Numbered from the stretch's first letter, positions 49,156 through 58,231 are shown. The stretch is DNA of 64,000 nt from Brevibacillus aydinogluensis (GCF_031954365.1 NZ_JAUSVZ010000015.1); one strand, 5' to 3'. Numbers and translations: made by a program. Notes: a model not told the origin generated them from the letters alone.

Positions 49156-50454
49156 ATGCGTACATGGTTGGATCACATCTTTCGTTTGCGTGCTTTTGAC
49201 ACGACCGTTCAACGGGAAATCACGGCCGGATGCATCGGCTTTGTCACAATCGTCTATATCGTCGCCGTCAACGCTTCGATCTTGCAGGACGCCGGAATTC
49301 CTCTGGAAGCCGGTATCCTGGCGACGGTGCTGACTGCGTTTGCCGGTTCGCTGCTGATGGCGTTCTGGGCCAACGCACCGATGATTCTGGTGCCGGGAAT
49401 GGGCATCAACGCGCTGTTTACCTATACGCTGTGCCAGACGATGGGACTGCCCTGGCAGCAGGCGCTGGCCGCCGTCTTCCTCGCCGGGCTGCTGTTTTCC
49501 ATCATCGCTTTCACACGGGCGGCGACTCTGCTGTCGGAGGCGATCCCCGTCTCTCTCAAAGAGGCGATCACGGTGGGGATCGGCTTGTTTCTCACCTTTA
49601 TCGGGCTGCAGAAAGGGGGCTTGATCGTCACCAATCCCTCCACGTTTGTCGCCTTGGGCAATTTGGCCAGCCCGCAGGTGATCGTCACGCTGGCGACACT
49701 TGTCCTGACGCTGGTTTTGTTCATCCGAAACGTGCCGGGAAACTTTCTGATCGGGATTGCTGCCGGGACGGTGATGGGGATGCTGGCGGGGTTGGTACAG
49801 CCGGAAACAGGCGGACTGGCCTCCTTGTCGCTGCACGAATACGGCCGGGTGTTCGCCGGCTTGTCCTTCTCCGGGGTGTGGACGCTGACGTTCTGGGCCG
49901 CTGTGTTTTCGATGGCGATGGTGATCGTCTTTGAAAATATCGGCCTGCTGCACGGCCATACCGGAATGCTGGGCCATCCGCAGAAGTTTCAACGCTCCCT
50001 GCAGGCGACTGCCGTGTCCACCGCCCTGAGCGGCATGCTGGGCACCAGCCCCACGGTGGCTTCGGTGGAATCGGCCGCCAGCATTGCCGCCGGAGGGAGA
50101 ACCGGCCTGACCTCGCTGGTCACCGGCGTGCTCTTCCTGCTGACGCTGGTGTTCCTGCCGCTGGTCAAGCTGATTCCCGACAGCGCGATCGCGCCGGTGT
50201 TGATCATCATCGGCGGGCTGATGCTGCAACACGTGCAGAACATCAACCTGCGTGATTTCACCGAAGGCTTTCCATCCTTCCTGATCATCGCCCTGATTCC
50301 GCTGTCCTACAGCATCGTGGACGGGATCGCCTTTGGCTTCGTCGCCTATCCGCTGCTGAAGCTCGCCCTCGGCAAACGCCGGGAGGTGCCGGCGCTGCTC
50401 TACGTGATCGCCGGGCTGTTCCTGCTGAACATGGTGCTGCCCTTTGTAGCGTAG
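49156..50454 (+). CDS. AzgA/PbuG-type NCS2 nucleobase permease
   Basis: A 432-residue polytopic permease of the guanine/hypoxanthine AzgA-like branch. Hallmarks are GFVTIVYIVAVNASILQDAGIP, LVPGMGINALFTYT, FENIGLLHGHTG in place of the usual FDTxGTL segment, and GTSPTVASVESAASIAAGGRTGLTS (in parts). ATG at 49156 follows AAGGGA. Substrate may be a purine, but control by a divergent LysR regulator rather than a purine riboswitch leaves this open. Confidence 0.87.
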   Translation: MRTWLDHIFRLRAFDTTVQREITAGCIGFVTIVYIVAVNASILQDAGIPLEAGILATVLTAFAGSLLMAFWANAPMILVPGMGINALFTYTLCQTMGLPWQQALAAVFLAGLLFSIIAFTRAATLLSEAIPVSLKEAITVGIGLFLTFIGLQKGGLIVTNPSTFVALGNLASPQVIVTLATLVLTLVLFIRNVPGNFLIGIAAGTVMGMLAGLVQPETGGLASLSLHEYGRVFAGLSFSGVWTLTFWAAVFSMAMVIVFENIGLLHGHTGMLGHPQKFQRSLQATAVSTALSGMLGTSPTVASVESAASIAAGGRTGLTSLVTGVLFLLTLVFLPLVKLIPDSAIAPVLIIIGGLMLQHVQNINLRDFTEGFPSFLIIALIPLSYSIVDGIAFGFVAYPLLKLALGKRREVPALLYVIAGLFLLNMVLPFVA

Positions 50455-50656
50455 TGCAATCCGCCAGCCGCGGCGAATCGTGTGACAGGACGATCCGCAC
50501 GTCTCTTTTCGTCGACAGCCGTCTTGCGCCAGCTGTGCGCGGGGCGGCTGTTCGTCGTGACAACCTGCTTTTGCCGTGTTCGGCAATTTCCATGCTCCTC
50601 TTGCCAGGAGGGCGCATATCTTGTAGGTGAATCACGACAAAGGAGACCAGATCGAG

Positions 50657-51145
50657 ATGAGCGGATACTGGTATGGACCTTTTCAGTACACTTCTTACTT
50701 GCCCGTGCGGCTCGCCGCGCTGGAGGGGTACGATGAGCGGATGAAGGTCGTCCTCCGGATGTTGCAGGAAGGCATTGCGGGAGAGCGGCGGGATGAGCTG
50801 TTATACGACTTTCTGATCGAGCAAGCACCGACCGAGCAGGAAAAACAGGTGATTGCCGGCATCCGCGATGACGAGCGGAGGCACCGCCGGCTGTTTCTCC
50901 AGATCTACGGCCAGTTGACCGGACAGCGTCCTGCGGCACACTATGAGATCGAGGCGCTGCAGCCTCCGGTGAGCTATCTGGACGGGATTGAGCAGGCCCT
51001 GTTTGGCGAATTGAAAACGTTCGAACGTTACCGCACGATCTATAAATACATGCTGCTGCAGTATCGGGATACCGTGTTTGAAATCATGACCGATGAGCTG
51101 AAGCATGCCAGCTATTACAACTGGCTGTACGCCAGAAACAGGTGA
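50657..51145 (+). CDS. Ferritin-like domain protein
   Basis: A 162-residue, all-helical protein with the spaced E-x-x-H pattern of di-iron ferritin-like domains: RDDERRHRRLFL near residue 75, GELKTFERYR, and TDELKHASYYNWLY at the C-terminus. The Tyr-rich N-terminus (YWYGPFQYTSYLP) is typical of small Bacillales ferritin-like proteins of unknown function. Start at ATG 50657, 10 nt after AAAGGAGA. Stands alone and ends in a terminator; the next gene is also iron related. Confidence 0.8.
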   Translation: MSGYWYGPFQYTSYLPVRLAALEGYDERMKVVLRMLQEGIAGERRDELLYDFLIEQAPTEQEKQVIAGIRDDERRHRRLFLQIYGQLTGQRPAAHYEIEALQPPVSYLDGIEQALFGELKTFERYRTIYKYMLLQYRDTVFEIMTDELKHASYYNWLYARNR

Positions 51146-51210
51146 CACAGCCGATGGCCGCCTCTGTTGTTTGGGAGCGGCTGACAATCCATACTGATGC
51201 GAAATAGCAA

Positions 51211-51246
51211 GCAAAACCGCCCGAAAACGGAGCGGTTTTTTTGCTT
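51211..51246 (+). terminator. Terminator after the ferritin-like gene
   Basis: GCAAAACCGC / GCGGTTTTTTTGC stem with an inner CG-AAAA-CG loop and seven T. Confidence 0.88.
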
Positions 51247-51341
51247 CCGGTGATGGCACGACGTACTCGCCGCACAGCAAGACCGGTTTTTCCGAATAGC
51301 ATCGGTCAAAGTGCGTCTGCCCATCGTGCATATTCGACTGT

Positions 51342-51369
51342 TGTAGGGCCCAGCAGCATGTAGTACAAT
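51342..51369 (+). promoter_or_regulatory. Promoter of the fhuF-like gene
   Basis: TTGTAG (51342-51347), 16-bp spacer, TACAAT (51364-51369). Confidence 0.55.
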
Positions 51370-51380
51370 ACCCATGAATA

Positions 51381-51395
51381 TGATAACAATTATCA
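51381..51395 (+). promoter_or_regulatory. Fur box
   Basis: TGATAACAATTATCA matches the Fur inverted repeat TGATAATNATTATCA at 14 of 15 positions and lies at the expected start site of the fhuF-like gene. Confidence 0.85.
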
Positions 51396-51442
51396 CTATC
51401 AATTATTGAGCAGAAAATATGCCTGAACCGGAGATGATGAGC

Positions 51443-52252
51443 ATGCAGCAAAGTGACTGTGACAAACTGGAACGGCACTTTTTTGTCAGCAGACGCGAGA
51501 TGGACAATGCTGTCTGGTCCGGCCCCGCGTCCGAACTGTTGGAAACAGCACAAATGTCCAGCCTGATCAGTGTGTACGCCCGACTGCTCAAAGCAGCGGA
51601 TCTGGCTCCTGCCGCCACCTTTTTCAGCGGGTGGCTGAGCGGACCGGCCCTGGCCGTCCAGTACGCGATGTCCGTCTGGAACAAGACGTTTGACCTGTCG
51701 CTGAACAACCTTAGCGTGCAGTTGTACAACCAGGACGGCTATTACCGGTTCTCGTTCATGCTCAACCGCTGGGCGGAGGAGGACGGGCCGGCCGATGAGG
51801 CAGCGAGAACAGAGTGGCGCAGCAGTGTGCTTCAAGATGTGTATGGAAACACGCTCAGGCCGCTTTTGGAGGCTGTTGCTGCTGCATCCGGGGTGCATGT
51901 CGGCCAATTATGGGGACAGCTTCCGGCCCGATATCATTACGAACGGAACGAATGGCTCAAGGCGGCGGAGCATGAGCTGTTGCGCCGCCGGATCGCTGAC
52001 GACTTCCGTTTTTTGACCGAGCAGCTTGACCCGCAGGTGTTCGGCCAAGCGAAAAATCCGTTGGGGGTGAAGCTGCGGCTGATCGAAGACCTGTGCGATT
52101 CCGAGCGGCACGTCAGCATAAAAAGCGCCTGCTGTCTCTACTACCGCACGGAGGGTGGCCGTTACTGCTACACCTGTCCGCGTCTGAAAGAAGCAAAGCG
52201 GGCGGAGATGAGAGCCAGCATGAGAGCGGAGGCGGCTCAGACGAAGGCCTAA
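51443..52252 (+). CDS. FhuF-like siderophore-iron reductase
   Basis: A 269-residue protein whose C-terminus carries the FhuF [2Fe-2S] cysteine arrangement: a CC pair in SACCLYYR followed by two cysteines in YCYTCPRLK. The rest is helical with LFSGW/LSLNNLSVQLYNQDG-type FhuF core elements. It should reduce iron bound to siderophores in the cytoplasm. A Fur box at the promoter supports iron control. Several in-frame ATGs (51419, 51434, 51437, 51443) exist; 51443 has GGAG at the best distance. Confidence 0.85.
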   Translation: MQQSDCDKLERHFFVSRREMDNAVWSGPASELLETAQMSSLISVYARLLKAADLAPAATFFSGWLSGPALAVQYAMSVWNKTFDLSLNNLSVQLYNQDGYYRFSFMLNRWAEEDGPADEAARTEWRSSVLQDVYGNTLRPLLEAVAAASGVHVGQLWGQLPARYHYERNEWLKAAEHELLRRRIADDFRFLTEQLDPQVFGQAKNPLGVKLRLIEDLCDSERHVSIKSACCLYYRTEGGRYCYTCPRLKEAKRAEMRASMRAEAAQTKA

Positions 52253-52416
52253 CGCCATTGACAGACGGCTGTCATCCGCGAAAGAGTCGCCACTGCATCG
52301 GCCGTCTTTTCCTTGCGGGTGCAAAACGGGTATTTTTTCCTGAAACGATGCGCTGCGGACGCCGTCTAACCTTATAAAGAAAATGTAAACAGCCCACCAT
52401 GAATCGAGGGGATACC

Positions 52417-52908
52417 ATGCGCGCGTTGCTTGTGCTCTGCCTGCTGGTCGGGCTGCTCCTTGGCTGCACGGCGTCGAAAGAGAAGCCGAACGACCAGGCC
52501 CAACCCGGCAGGGAGCCCATTACGGCACCATCGGATCAACCGCCCGCCACGGCTCCGTCCGACCAGCCAAACGATGCCGTTCCTGCACAGCCGGATGACG
52601 GACAAACACAATACGAAAATGACCGGTTTCAAGGCGTAACGGTGAAAACGACAAACGAACATACGTATGAAGTAAAAGGAAAAGCGCGTGTATTTGAGGG
52701 CGTCGTTCACTACGTCGTCGAGGACGGTCACAATGAACTGGCGGCGGGGGTGACTCAGGCGTCCGCCGGGGCGCCGGAGTGGGGAGAGTTTCACTTTACG
52801 CTTTCCGTGAAGAAGGAGAATCCCAATACGTCGCTCACGCTGATTTTGTTTGAAGAAAGTGCAAAAGACGGCAGCAGAGTGATGGAACTTCCCATTCCAT
52901 TGCCCTGA
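52417..52908 (+). CDS. Lipoprotein with C-terminal Gmad2-type immunoglobulin-like domain
   Basis: A 163-residue lipoprotein: signal MRALLVLCLLVGLLLGC with lipobox LLGC near residue 17. A Pro/Gln/Asp-rich linker carrying two APSDQP repeats runs to about residue 65. A beta-rich domain (KGKARVFEGVVHYVVEDG, EWGEFHFTLSV) follows, like the Gmad2 domain found with sporulation and germination proteins. ATG at 52417 follows GAGGGGA. Exported and membrane anchored; role unknown. Confidence 0.75.
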   Translation: MRALLVLCLLVGLLLGCTASKEKPNDQAQPGREPITAPSDQPPATAPSDQPNDAVPAQPDDGQTQYENDRFQGVTVKTTNEHTYEVKGKARVFEGVVHYVVEDGHNELAAGVTQASAGAPEWGEFHFTLSVKKENPNTSLTLILFEESAKDGSRVMELPIPLP

Positions 52909-53065
52909 TGTCTATGTGGCAGATGACACGTGCGCACCGCACGGGTCTCAGTGTGCAGACCAAGTGGCCGGTTTCGAGGAGAACACGTTTCCGTCATCCT
53001 CGTGTCAGCAGGTCGATGCAAAGCCCCGTTCACAGCGATACGGGCCTTTCGGATGCCAGAAACGT

Positions 53066-53095
53066 CACCCCCACCGGGAAGCTCCGGTGGGGGTG
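53066..53095 (-). terminator. Strong hairpin downstream of the duplicated-domain gene
   Basis: CACCCCCACCGG/CCGGTGGGGGTG perfect 12-bp stem with a 6-nt loop. A short T-poor tail on the minus strand makes efficiency uncertain. Confidence 0.6.
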
Positions 53096-53116
53096 GCTGT
53101 GTTAGCGGACGGCCGC

Positions 53117-54808
53117 TTAGTCCTTGGCTGTCTTCCAGTATTCGTATGCGTGGACGGCATTCCCCTTGTACGACGGGTGCTCTGCCAAGAGATTGGGCAG
53201 TTTTTCGAGCTGACGCATCATTTCCGCTTTCCCTTCCTCGTGGAACGTGATGTGTTCTCCTTCTCCGCTTTCCTTCATTTCCACGGCGATGATCAGCTTC
53301 TTGTTCAACTCGTCGGCAAATCTCAATTCATCCTTGGACACGGCGGCGATGCCACCCGGTCCTTCGGCGTAGTCGCGAAAAGCCATCAGCGTCACATGGT
53401 CCAGCCGGGCGATTACCCATTTGCTGAAAGGGGTTCCGGGGTCGTCCGGGACGTCAAACTGATCCAGCCAGACGGCCAGGTCGCAGCTTGTCTCCAGGTT
53501 GGAATCCCGTTTCGTCTCTTCCACGAACGCGTCGAGATTGCTCATCCACTGCCGCAGCACCTCGTCTCTGTCCTCCCGCCAGACGGGCATGACGTAGGGC
53601 TCAATGTCCAGATGGATGCCGCGGAACTTCTGATTGGGAGCGACATTTTGATTGTAGCCTTTCACGTAGCGGACCAACTTCAGCATCCGCTCCCGGTACT
53701 GCTCCAGGGCCCAGATCGGGTGTCCGCCCATCGCGTGCACCTCGATTCCAGCTTCCGTTGCCTTTTCCACAAAATCGGCGTACGCCTCGTAGGGCTGCTC
53801 CAGGTCCAGCCGCACGTACAGCAAATTGATTCCCTGCTCTTTGGAAAAGGCGAGAATCTCGTCCCCTTCGGTAATCGCGTGCTCGGCGTGCCATATGTAC
53901 GTGCCGAGCAGCGGCTTCGTCGTCGAGTCCGTATGCTTGATCATGTTTCGCCAGTAGCGGTAATCGTGAACCGCGACGCCGGTGAAAGACGAATGTCTGC
54001 CCAGCCGCGATGTCACTTCGGCGAGCTGAGCGTCCATCTCTTCCGCGCCCACCCCAAAAAACGTCGTGTGCGGCTCATGCGGCATCTCTTTTGTGTTGAC
54101 GGCAATGATCACCTGTTTGCCGAGGGCGTCCGCCGCCTCCATCTCGTTCTTGACGATCGCTTCGATGCCATTGGAGCCGTCCACCTTGTTGCGGTACGCC
54201 ATCAGGGTGACGTGGTCAAATGTGTCGATCATCCATGTGCTGAACGGCATATCGGCTGTTCCCGGCACCGGAAATTGATCGAACCAGGCGGCCATGTCGG
54301 TGCCCACTTCCAGACCGTTCTCCTCTCGGGCTGCGGTCACAAACGCTTCGATGTTTCCCATCCATTGTTTCAGTACGGCGGGTTGATCGTCGTACCACTC
54401 GTCAAGCAGGTACGGCTCGATGTCCAGGTGCACCCCCCGGATGCGTTCCACCTGGTCCACTGTGCGGTTGTATCGTTTTACCCAGTCCACGAGGCCGAGC
54501 ATTCGCTCCCGGTCGACAGTAAGCGCCCAGCGCGGATGTCCGCCCAAGGCGTGCACGTCGATACCGGCCAACTGAGCCTCCCGGATGAACGGACGGTAGT
54601 AGTCAAAGGGCTTGTCCCTGTCGATGCGCAGATAGATCAGATTGATCCCTTGGTTTTTGGCAAAGTCAAGAATTTTTTGGCGTTGGGTGTCGATCAGCTC
54701 TGCCTGCCAGATCCAGGTTGCTTTTTTCCCCTTGTCGGGCGACGAAAAGCCGACCAGAAAACCGGCAGCCAGACAGAGTAACAGGTAGAGAAAACGAGCT
54801 GGTTGCAT
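53117..54808 (-). CDS. Secreted or membrane-anchored protein with two tandem copies of a TIM-barrel-like domain
   Basis: A 563-residue protein with an N-terminal hydrophobic signal or anchor (LYLLLCLAAGFLVGF) and no lipobox Cys. Residues about 30-295 and 300-563 are two copies of one domain. Paired segments are WIWQAELI/YIWHAEHA, QGINLIYLRID/QGINLLYVRLD, ALGGHPRWAL/AMGGHPIWAL, GVHLDIEPYLL/GIHLDIEPYVM, DHVTLMAYRNK/DHVTLMAFRDY and AVHDYRYW/AVHAYEYW. The HLDIEPY motif resembles acidic active-site strands of glycoside-hydrolase barrels. I do not recognise the family and assign no activity. RBS GGAGG before ATG 54808. Confidence 0.8.
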   Translation of the reverse strand: MQPARFLYLLLCLAAGFLVGFSSPDKGKKATWIWQAELIDTQRQKILDFAKNQGINLIYLRIDRDKPFDYYRPFIREAQLAGIDVHALGGHPRWALTVDRERMLGLVDWVKRYNRTVDQVERIRGVHLDIEPYLLDEWYDDQPAVLKQWMGNIEAFVTAAREENGLEVGTDMAAWFDQFPVPGTADMPFSTWMIDTFDHVTLMAYRNKVDGSNGIEAIVKNEMEAADALGKQVIIAVNTKEMPHEPHTTFFGVGAEEMDAQLAEVTSRLGRHSSFTGVAVHDYRYWRNMIKHTDSTTKPLLGTYIWHAEHAITEGDEILAFSKEQGINLLYVRLDLEQPYEAYADFVEKATEAGIEVHAMGGHPIWALEQYRERMLKLVRYVKGYNQNVAPNQKFRGIHLDIEPYVMPVWREDRDEVLRQWMSNLDAFVEETKRDSNLETSCDLAVWLDQFDVPDDPGTPFSKWVIARLDHVTLMAFRDYAEGPGGIAAVSKDELRFADELNKKLIIAVEMKESGEGEHITFHEEGKAEMMRQLEKLPNLLAEHPSYKGNAVHAYEYWKTAKD

Positions 54809-54967
54809 GGCAAGATCCTCCGTTGAGTAGTTGGTGCGTACAGGCCACTTGTCAAGCGAAAGAACTGCTATCGCTCGGGGGGGATTTACACTTTTCCCAT
54901 CTTATTACAAGGGAAAAAGCAGCTACAAGTGAACATTAGCCTACTTTCGGGTATGAAAAAACGAACA

Positions 54968-55003
54968 TAAAAAAACAGGCTGTCCCGAAAGACAGCCTTT
55001 TGG
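54968..55003 (-). terminator. Terminator of trpS
   Basis: On the minus strand AGGCTGTC-TTTCGG-GACAGCCT is followed by GTTTTTTT. It lies 30 nt past the trpS stop. Confidence 0.9.
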
Positions 55004-55032
55004 CAGGGGAGTGTTCCCCGCATCCAATTTGT

Positions 55033-56019
55033 TTACAACCGGGCCATGCCCATGGCCTTTTCCACTTTGTGCAGCATCTGGTTGGCAACGCGGTTCGCCT
55101 TCTCGGCGCCGGCAGAGAGAATGGCGTCCAGTTCCGGCGAGTCGATCAGCTGGTGGTAGCGTTCCTGGATCGGTCTCAGCGTCTCGATGACCACCTCGGC
55201 CAGATCGGTTTTAAAGACGCCGTAGCCTTTGCCGGCGTACATCTCTTCCAGCTCCTCCAGAGATTTGCCGGAGCAGAGCGAGTAGATGGTCAGCAAGTTG
55301 GAGATGGCCGGCTTGTTCTGCTTGTCGTAGCGGACGGCGTTGTCGGAATCAGTCTGCGCCCGCTTGATTTTTTTCGCGATTGTGTCCGGCTCGTCAAGCA
55401 TGGAGATGTACGCGCCCTGGTTGGGATCAGATTTGCTCATTTTCTTGGTCCCGTCCTGCAGCGACATGATTCGCGCGCCCACTTCCGCCACGCGGATTTC
55501 CGGGATGGTGAAGATCTCGCCGTAGCGTTTGTTGAAGCGGATGGCCAGGTCGCGGGTCAGTTCCAGGTGTTGTTTCTGGTCCTCACCGACCGGGACGTAA
55601 TGCGTGCCGTACAGGAGAATGTCGGCCGCCATCAGCGGAGGATAGGCCAGGAGGCCCGCCGGGATGGACTCGCCGCGCCCTTGGGATTTGTCCTTGTATT
55701 GGGTCATTCGCTCCAGTTCGCCCACGTAGGAGGTGCAGAGCATGATCCAGCCGAGCTTGGCGTGGGCCGGTACCTCCGATTGGATAAACAGGGTCACTTT
55801 CTCAGGGTCCAGGCCGACAGCCAGGTAGAGGGCGGCCAGGCGGCGAATGTTTTCGCGGAGCGCGGCCGGGTCCTGCGGAACGGTGATGGCGTGCTGGTCG
55901 ACGATACAGAAGTAGCAGTTGAATTCATCCTGCAGCGGGACGAAGTGCTTCATCGCGCCCAGGTAGTTGCCCAGGGTGAGGATGCCGCTGGGCTGGATGC
56001 CGGAAAAGATGGTTTTCAT
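55033..56019 (-). CDS. trpS: Tryptophan-tRNA ligase
   Basis: A 328-residue class I aminoacyl-tRNA synthetase. The HIGH-equivalent lies in SGIQPSGILTLGNYLGAM and the KMSKS motif is intact as TKKMSKSDPN near residue 195. Other tryptophan-specific segments are CIVDQHAITV and GLLAYPPLMAADILLY. ATG at 56019 follows AAAGGAG. A T-box leader with a UGG specifier precedes it, so expression rises with uncharged tRNA-Trp. Confidence 0.96.
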   Translation of the reverse strand: MKTIFSGIQPSGILTLGNYLGAMKHFVPLQDEFNCYFCIVDQHAITVPQDPAALRENIRRLAALYLAVGLDPEKVTLFIQSEVPAHAKLGWIMLCTSYVGELERMTQYKDKSQGRGESIPAGLLAYPPLMAADILLYGTHYVPVGEDQKQHLELTRDLAIRFNKRYGEIFTIPEIRVAEVGARIMSLQDGTKKMSKSDPNQGAYISMLDEPDTIAKKIKRAQTDSDNAVRYDKQNKPAISNLLTIYSLCSGKSLEELEEMYAGKGYGVFKTDLAEVVIETLRPIQERYHQLIDSPELDAILSAGAEKANRVANQMLHKVEKAMGMARL

Positions 56020-56064
56020 TATTGGATTCGCTCCTTTCCAAATGTGACGATGAAGTTGAAGATC

Positions 56065-56395
56065 AATAAAAAAGGTCCATCCGCCCATAACAGGGACGGA
56101 TGAACCGCGGTGCCACCCTTCTTATTTCAATCCACGACCGTGCCATATATGTGTGTGCGTGCTCGTGGTTGAAATCGCTTTGTTCCGTACCAGTGATACG
56201 GTGTCCGTTGTAACGTGCGGACGTTCACGCCGAAGCCTACTGCCGCCGGGCGGGTTCGGTCCGGAGCTCGGAAGCCCATTCAACATCCAGTTGACGCTGA
56301 TTCGCACCAGCCATCAGCTCTCTTCAGTCTCCTGTGATGCCTACTCTTCTTCCTCATCGCCATGTACTTCCTCTTTGAGCTAACATTTTACCGAT
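56065..56395 (-). ncRNA. Trp T-box leader of trpS
   Basis: On the minus strand the T-box sequence AAGGGTGGCACCGCGG lies at 56120-56105. It is followed by a terminator stem (TCATCCG...CGGATGGA) and six T at 56073-56068. Upstream, stem I shows the conserved AGAGAGCTGATGGCTGGTG segment and a TGG triplet (56278-56276) in the specifier position inside AATGGGCTTC. A Trp specifier in front of trpS is self-consistent. Confidence 0.93.
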
Positions 56396-56413
56396 TGCCC
56401 GGCAAAAAATCAA
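56385..56413 (-). promoter_or_regulatory. Promoter of the trpS T-box leader
   Basis: Minus strand TTGATT (56413-56408), 17-bp spacer, TAAAAT (56390-56385). Confidence 0.65.
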
Positions 56414-56497
56414 GGGAGATCCCTTTTGGATCGACGAAAAGGGCGGTTGGGTTGGTTCGGTTCGGTTGGCCGGGAATTGCTCTTGGGGGCTGACGAA

Positions 56498-56805
56498 ATG
56501 AACAAAAAACGGTGATTTTCGCATTGCTCGGCCTGTTCCTCTTGTCTTCTCCATTTATATATGTAAAAGGAACGTTGGTAAGTTTGGAGAAAAAGGTACG
56601 CCACTATCTCATTACCGAGAGAAATATTGATGAGAAGCTGATCGTTCGCATCGATGGCGTATTCGGGAAGCTTCCGGTCTTCGGTGCAGAGGTGGTTTTT
56701 GCAGATGAACCTGATGTAAGATACTATTACACGGAAAGAAACGGGAAAATAATCCCTTTACAGCCATCGTTTAAACACAGAGGATATAAATACAAACACA
56801 AATAA
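56498..56805 (+). pseudogene. DUF3139-like small membrane protein with a -1 frameshift in a poly-A run
   Basis: GTG 56512 opens a frame VIFALLGLFLLSSPFIYVKG followed by a soluble part (VRHYLITERNIDEKLIVRIDG, KLPVFGAEVVFADEP, in parts) of the DUF3139 type. The natural start appears to be ATG 56498, with GGGGG 7 nt upstream, but it reads MNKKR and then stops. One more A in the six-A run at 56504-56509 would give MNKKTVIFALL in frame. Either the gene is broken, rescued by slippage, started at GTG 56512 (no RBS), or the base is a sequencing error. About 97 residues from the GTG. Confidence 0.65.
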
Positions 56806-57049
56806 GTCCCCAGGCGCTGGCTGGTACTATCCCATCTTCGCTCAATGGTTCTAGACGGCCTCGCCCTGACACCACGACTGCATGCAGCTGTATACCAGCA
56901 AAGAGGAATGCGGATACGGCGCCAACGCGCTGTACCGAACCGTACTGTCACCGAGTGAATTGACATAATTATTGAAAAATACGGAATGTGAGCTCCCTTG
57001 ACCAGCGCAAGCCGTCTGCAAGGGGGGCGCACATCACAAGGAGGCATGA

Positions 57050-58231
57050 ATGATGACGACAACAGCGACGTTAAACGACGCGGTGGAACAAATCAAGGAG
57101 CAGGTGATCGCGTGGAGGCGCTATCTGCACCAGTATCCGGAGCTGTCTTTCCACGAGGAACAGACGGCCCAATTCGTATACGATACACTCCTGTCGTTTG
57201 GCAACCTGGAGGTGCATCGTCCGACGAAGACCAGCGTCATGGCACGGCTGATCGGCTCCCAGCCGGGGCGGGTCCTGGCGATGCGGGCGGACATGGATGC
57301 CCTGCCGATTACCGAAGAAAACACGTTTGATTTTGCCTCGAAAAATCCGGGCGTCATGCACGCCTGCGGACACGACGGCCACACGGCGATGCTGCTTGGG
57401 ACAGCCAAGATTTTGTCGGGGATGAAAGACCGGATCAAAGGCGAGGTGCGTTTTCTGTTCCAGCACGCAGAAGAACTGTACCCCGGCGGAGCGGAAGAAA
57501 TGGTGCAGGCGGGCGTGATGGACGGCGTCGACGTAGTGATCGGCACGCACTTGTGGTCGCCGCTGGAGTATGGCAAAGTCGGCATTTGTCCCGGGCCGAT
57601 GATGGCTGCACCGGACACGTTCTGGATCACGGTCCTGGGTAAAGGGGGCCACGCTGCTCTGCCCCACCAGACCGTCGACAGCATCGCGATTGCCGCACAG
57701 GTGGTGACCAACCTGCAGCACATCGTCTCCCGCAATACCGATCCGCTGGACAACCTGGTCGTTTCCGTCACCCAGTTTGTCGGCGGCACCATGCACAACG
57801 TAATTCCGGGATCGGTCAGCATCTGCGGTACGGTGCGCAGCTTCGACCAGAAACTGCGCGAGTCTGTCCCGGCCCTGATGGAGCGGGTGGTTAAAGGGAT
57901 TACGGAAGCGCACGGCGCCTCGTACGAGTTCAAGTACGAGTTTGGCTACCGTCCGGTCATCAACGACGCCGACGTGACCAGGCTGATGGAGGAAGTGGTG
58001 GTGGAGACGCTGGGTCCCCAATGGGTGGAGCATATCAAGCCAAACATGGGCGGCGAGGATTTCTCCGCCTTCCAGCAAAAAGCGCCGGGCTGCTTCTTCT
58101 ACGTGGGTGCCGGCAACAAGGAGAAAGGCATTATCTACCCGCATCACCATCCGCGCTTTACCGTGGACGAGGATGCGCTGCAGGTGGGCGTGAAGTTGTT
58201 TGTCAACGCTGCCCGCAAAATCGTGATGTGA
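57050..58231 (+). CDS. M20-family amidohydrolase (N-acyl amino acid amidohydrolase/HipO-like)
   Basis: A 393-residue zinc peptidase-fold hydrolase of the M20D group. The N-terminal WRRYLHQYPELSFHEEQTA, the metal segments VMHACGHDGHTAMLLG, LFQHAEELYPGGA and GTHLW, the dimerisation domain GKGGHAALPHQTVDSI, and the C-terminal MGGEDFSAFQQKAPG are all present. It likely removes acyl or aminobenzoyl groups from amino acids. ATG at 57050, or the next codon 57053, follows AAGGAGG. A TTGACA at 56960-56965 may belong to its promoter. A transporter operon follows. Confidence 0.9.
   Translation: MMTTTATLNDAVEQIKEQVIAWRRYLHQYPELSFHEEQTAQFVYDTLLSFGNLEVHRPTKTSVMARLIGSQPGRVLAMRADMDALPITEENTFDFASKNPGVMHACGHDGHTAMLLGTAKILSGMKDRIKGEVRFLFQHAEELYPGGAEEMVQAGVMDGVDVVIGTHLWSPLEYGKVGICPGPMMAAPDTFWITVLGKGGHAALPHQTVDSIAIAAQVVTNLQHIVSRNTDPLDNLVVSVTQFVGGTMHNVIPGSVSICGTVRSFDQKLRESVPALMERVVKGITEAHGASYEFKYEFGYRPVINDADVTRLMEEVVVETLGPQWVEHIKPNMGGEDFSAFQQKAPGCFFYVGAGNKEKGIIYPHHHPRFTVDEDALQVGVKLFVNAARKIVM

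Noticed and set aside
56806..57049. Possible protein remnant between the DUF3139 gene and the M20 gene
   Set aside because: A short plus-strand stretch reads like protein (LYTSKEECGYGANALYRT), but no start, RBS or family could be supported.
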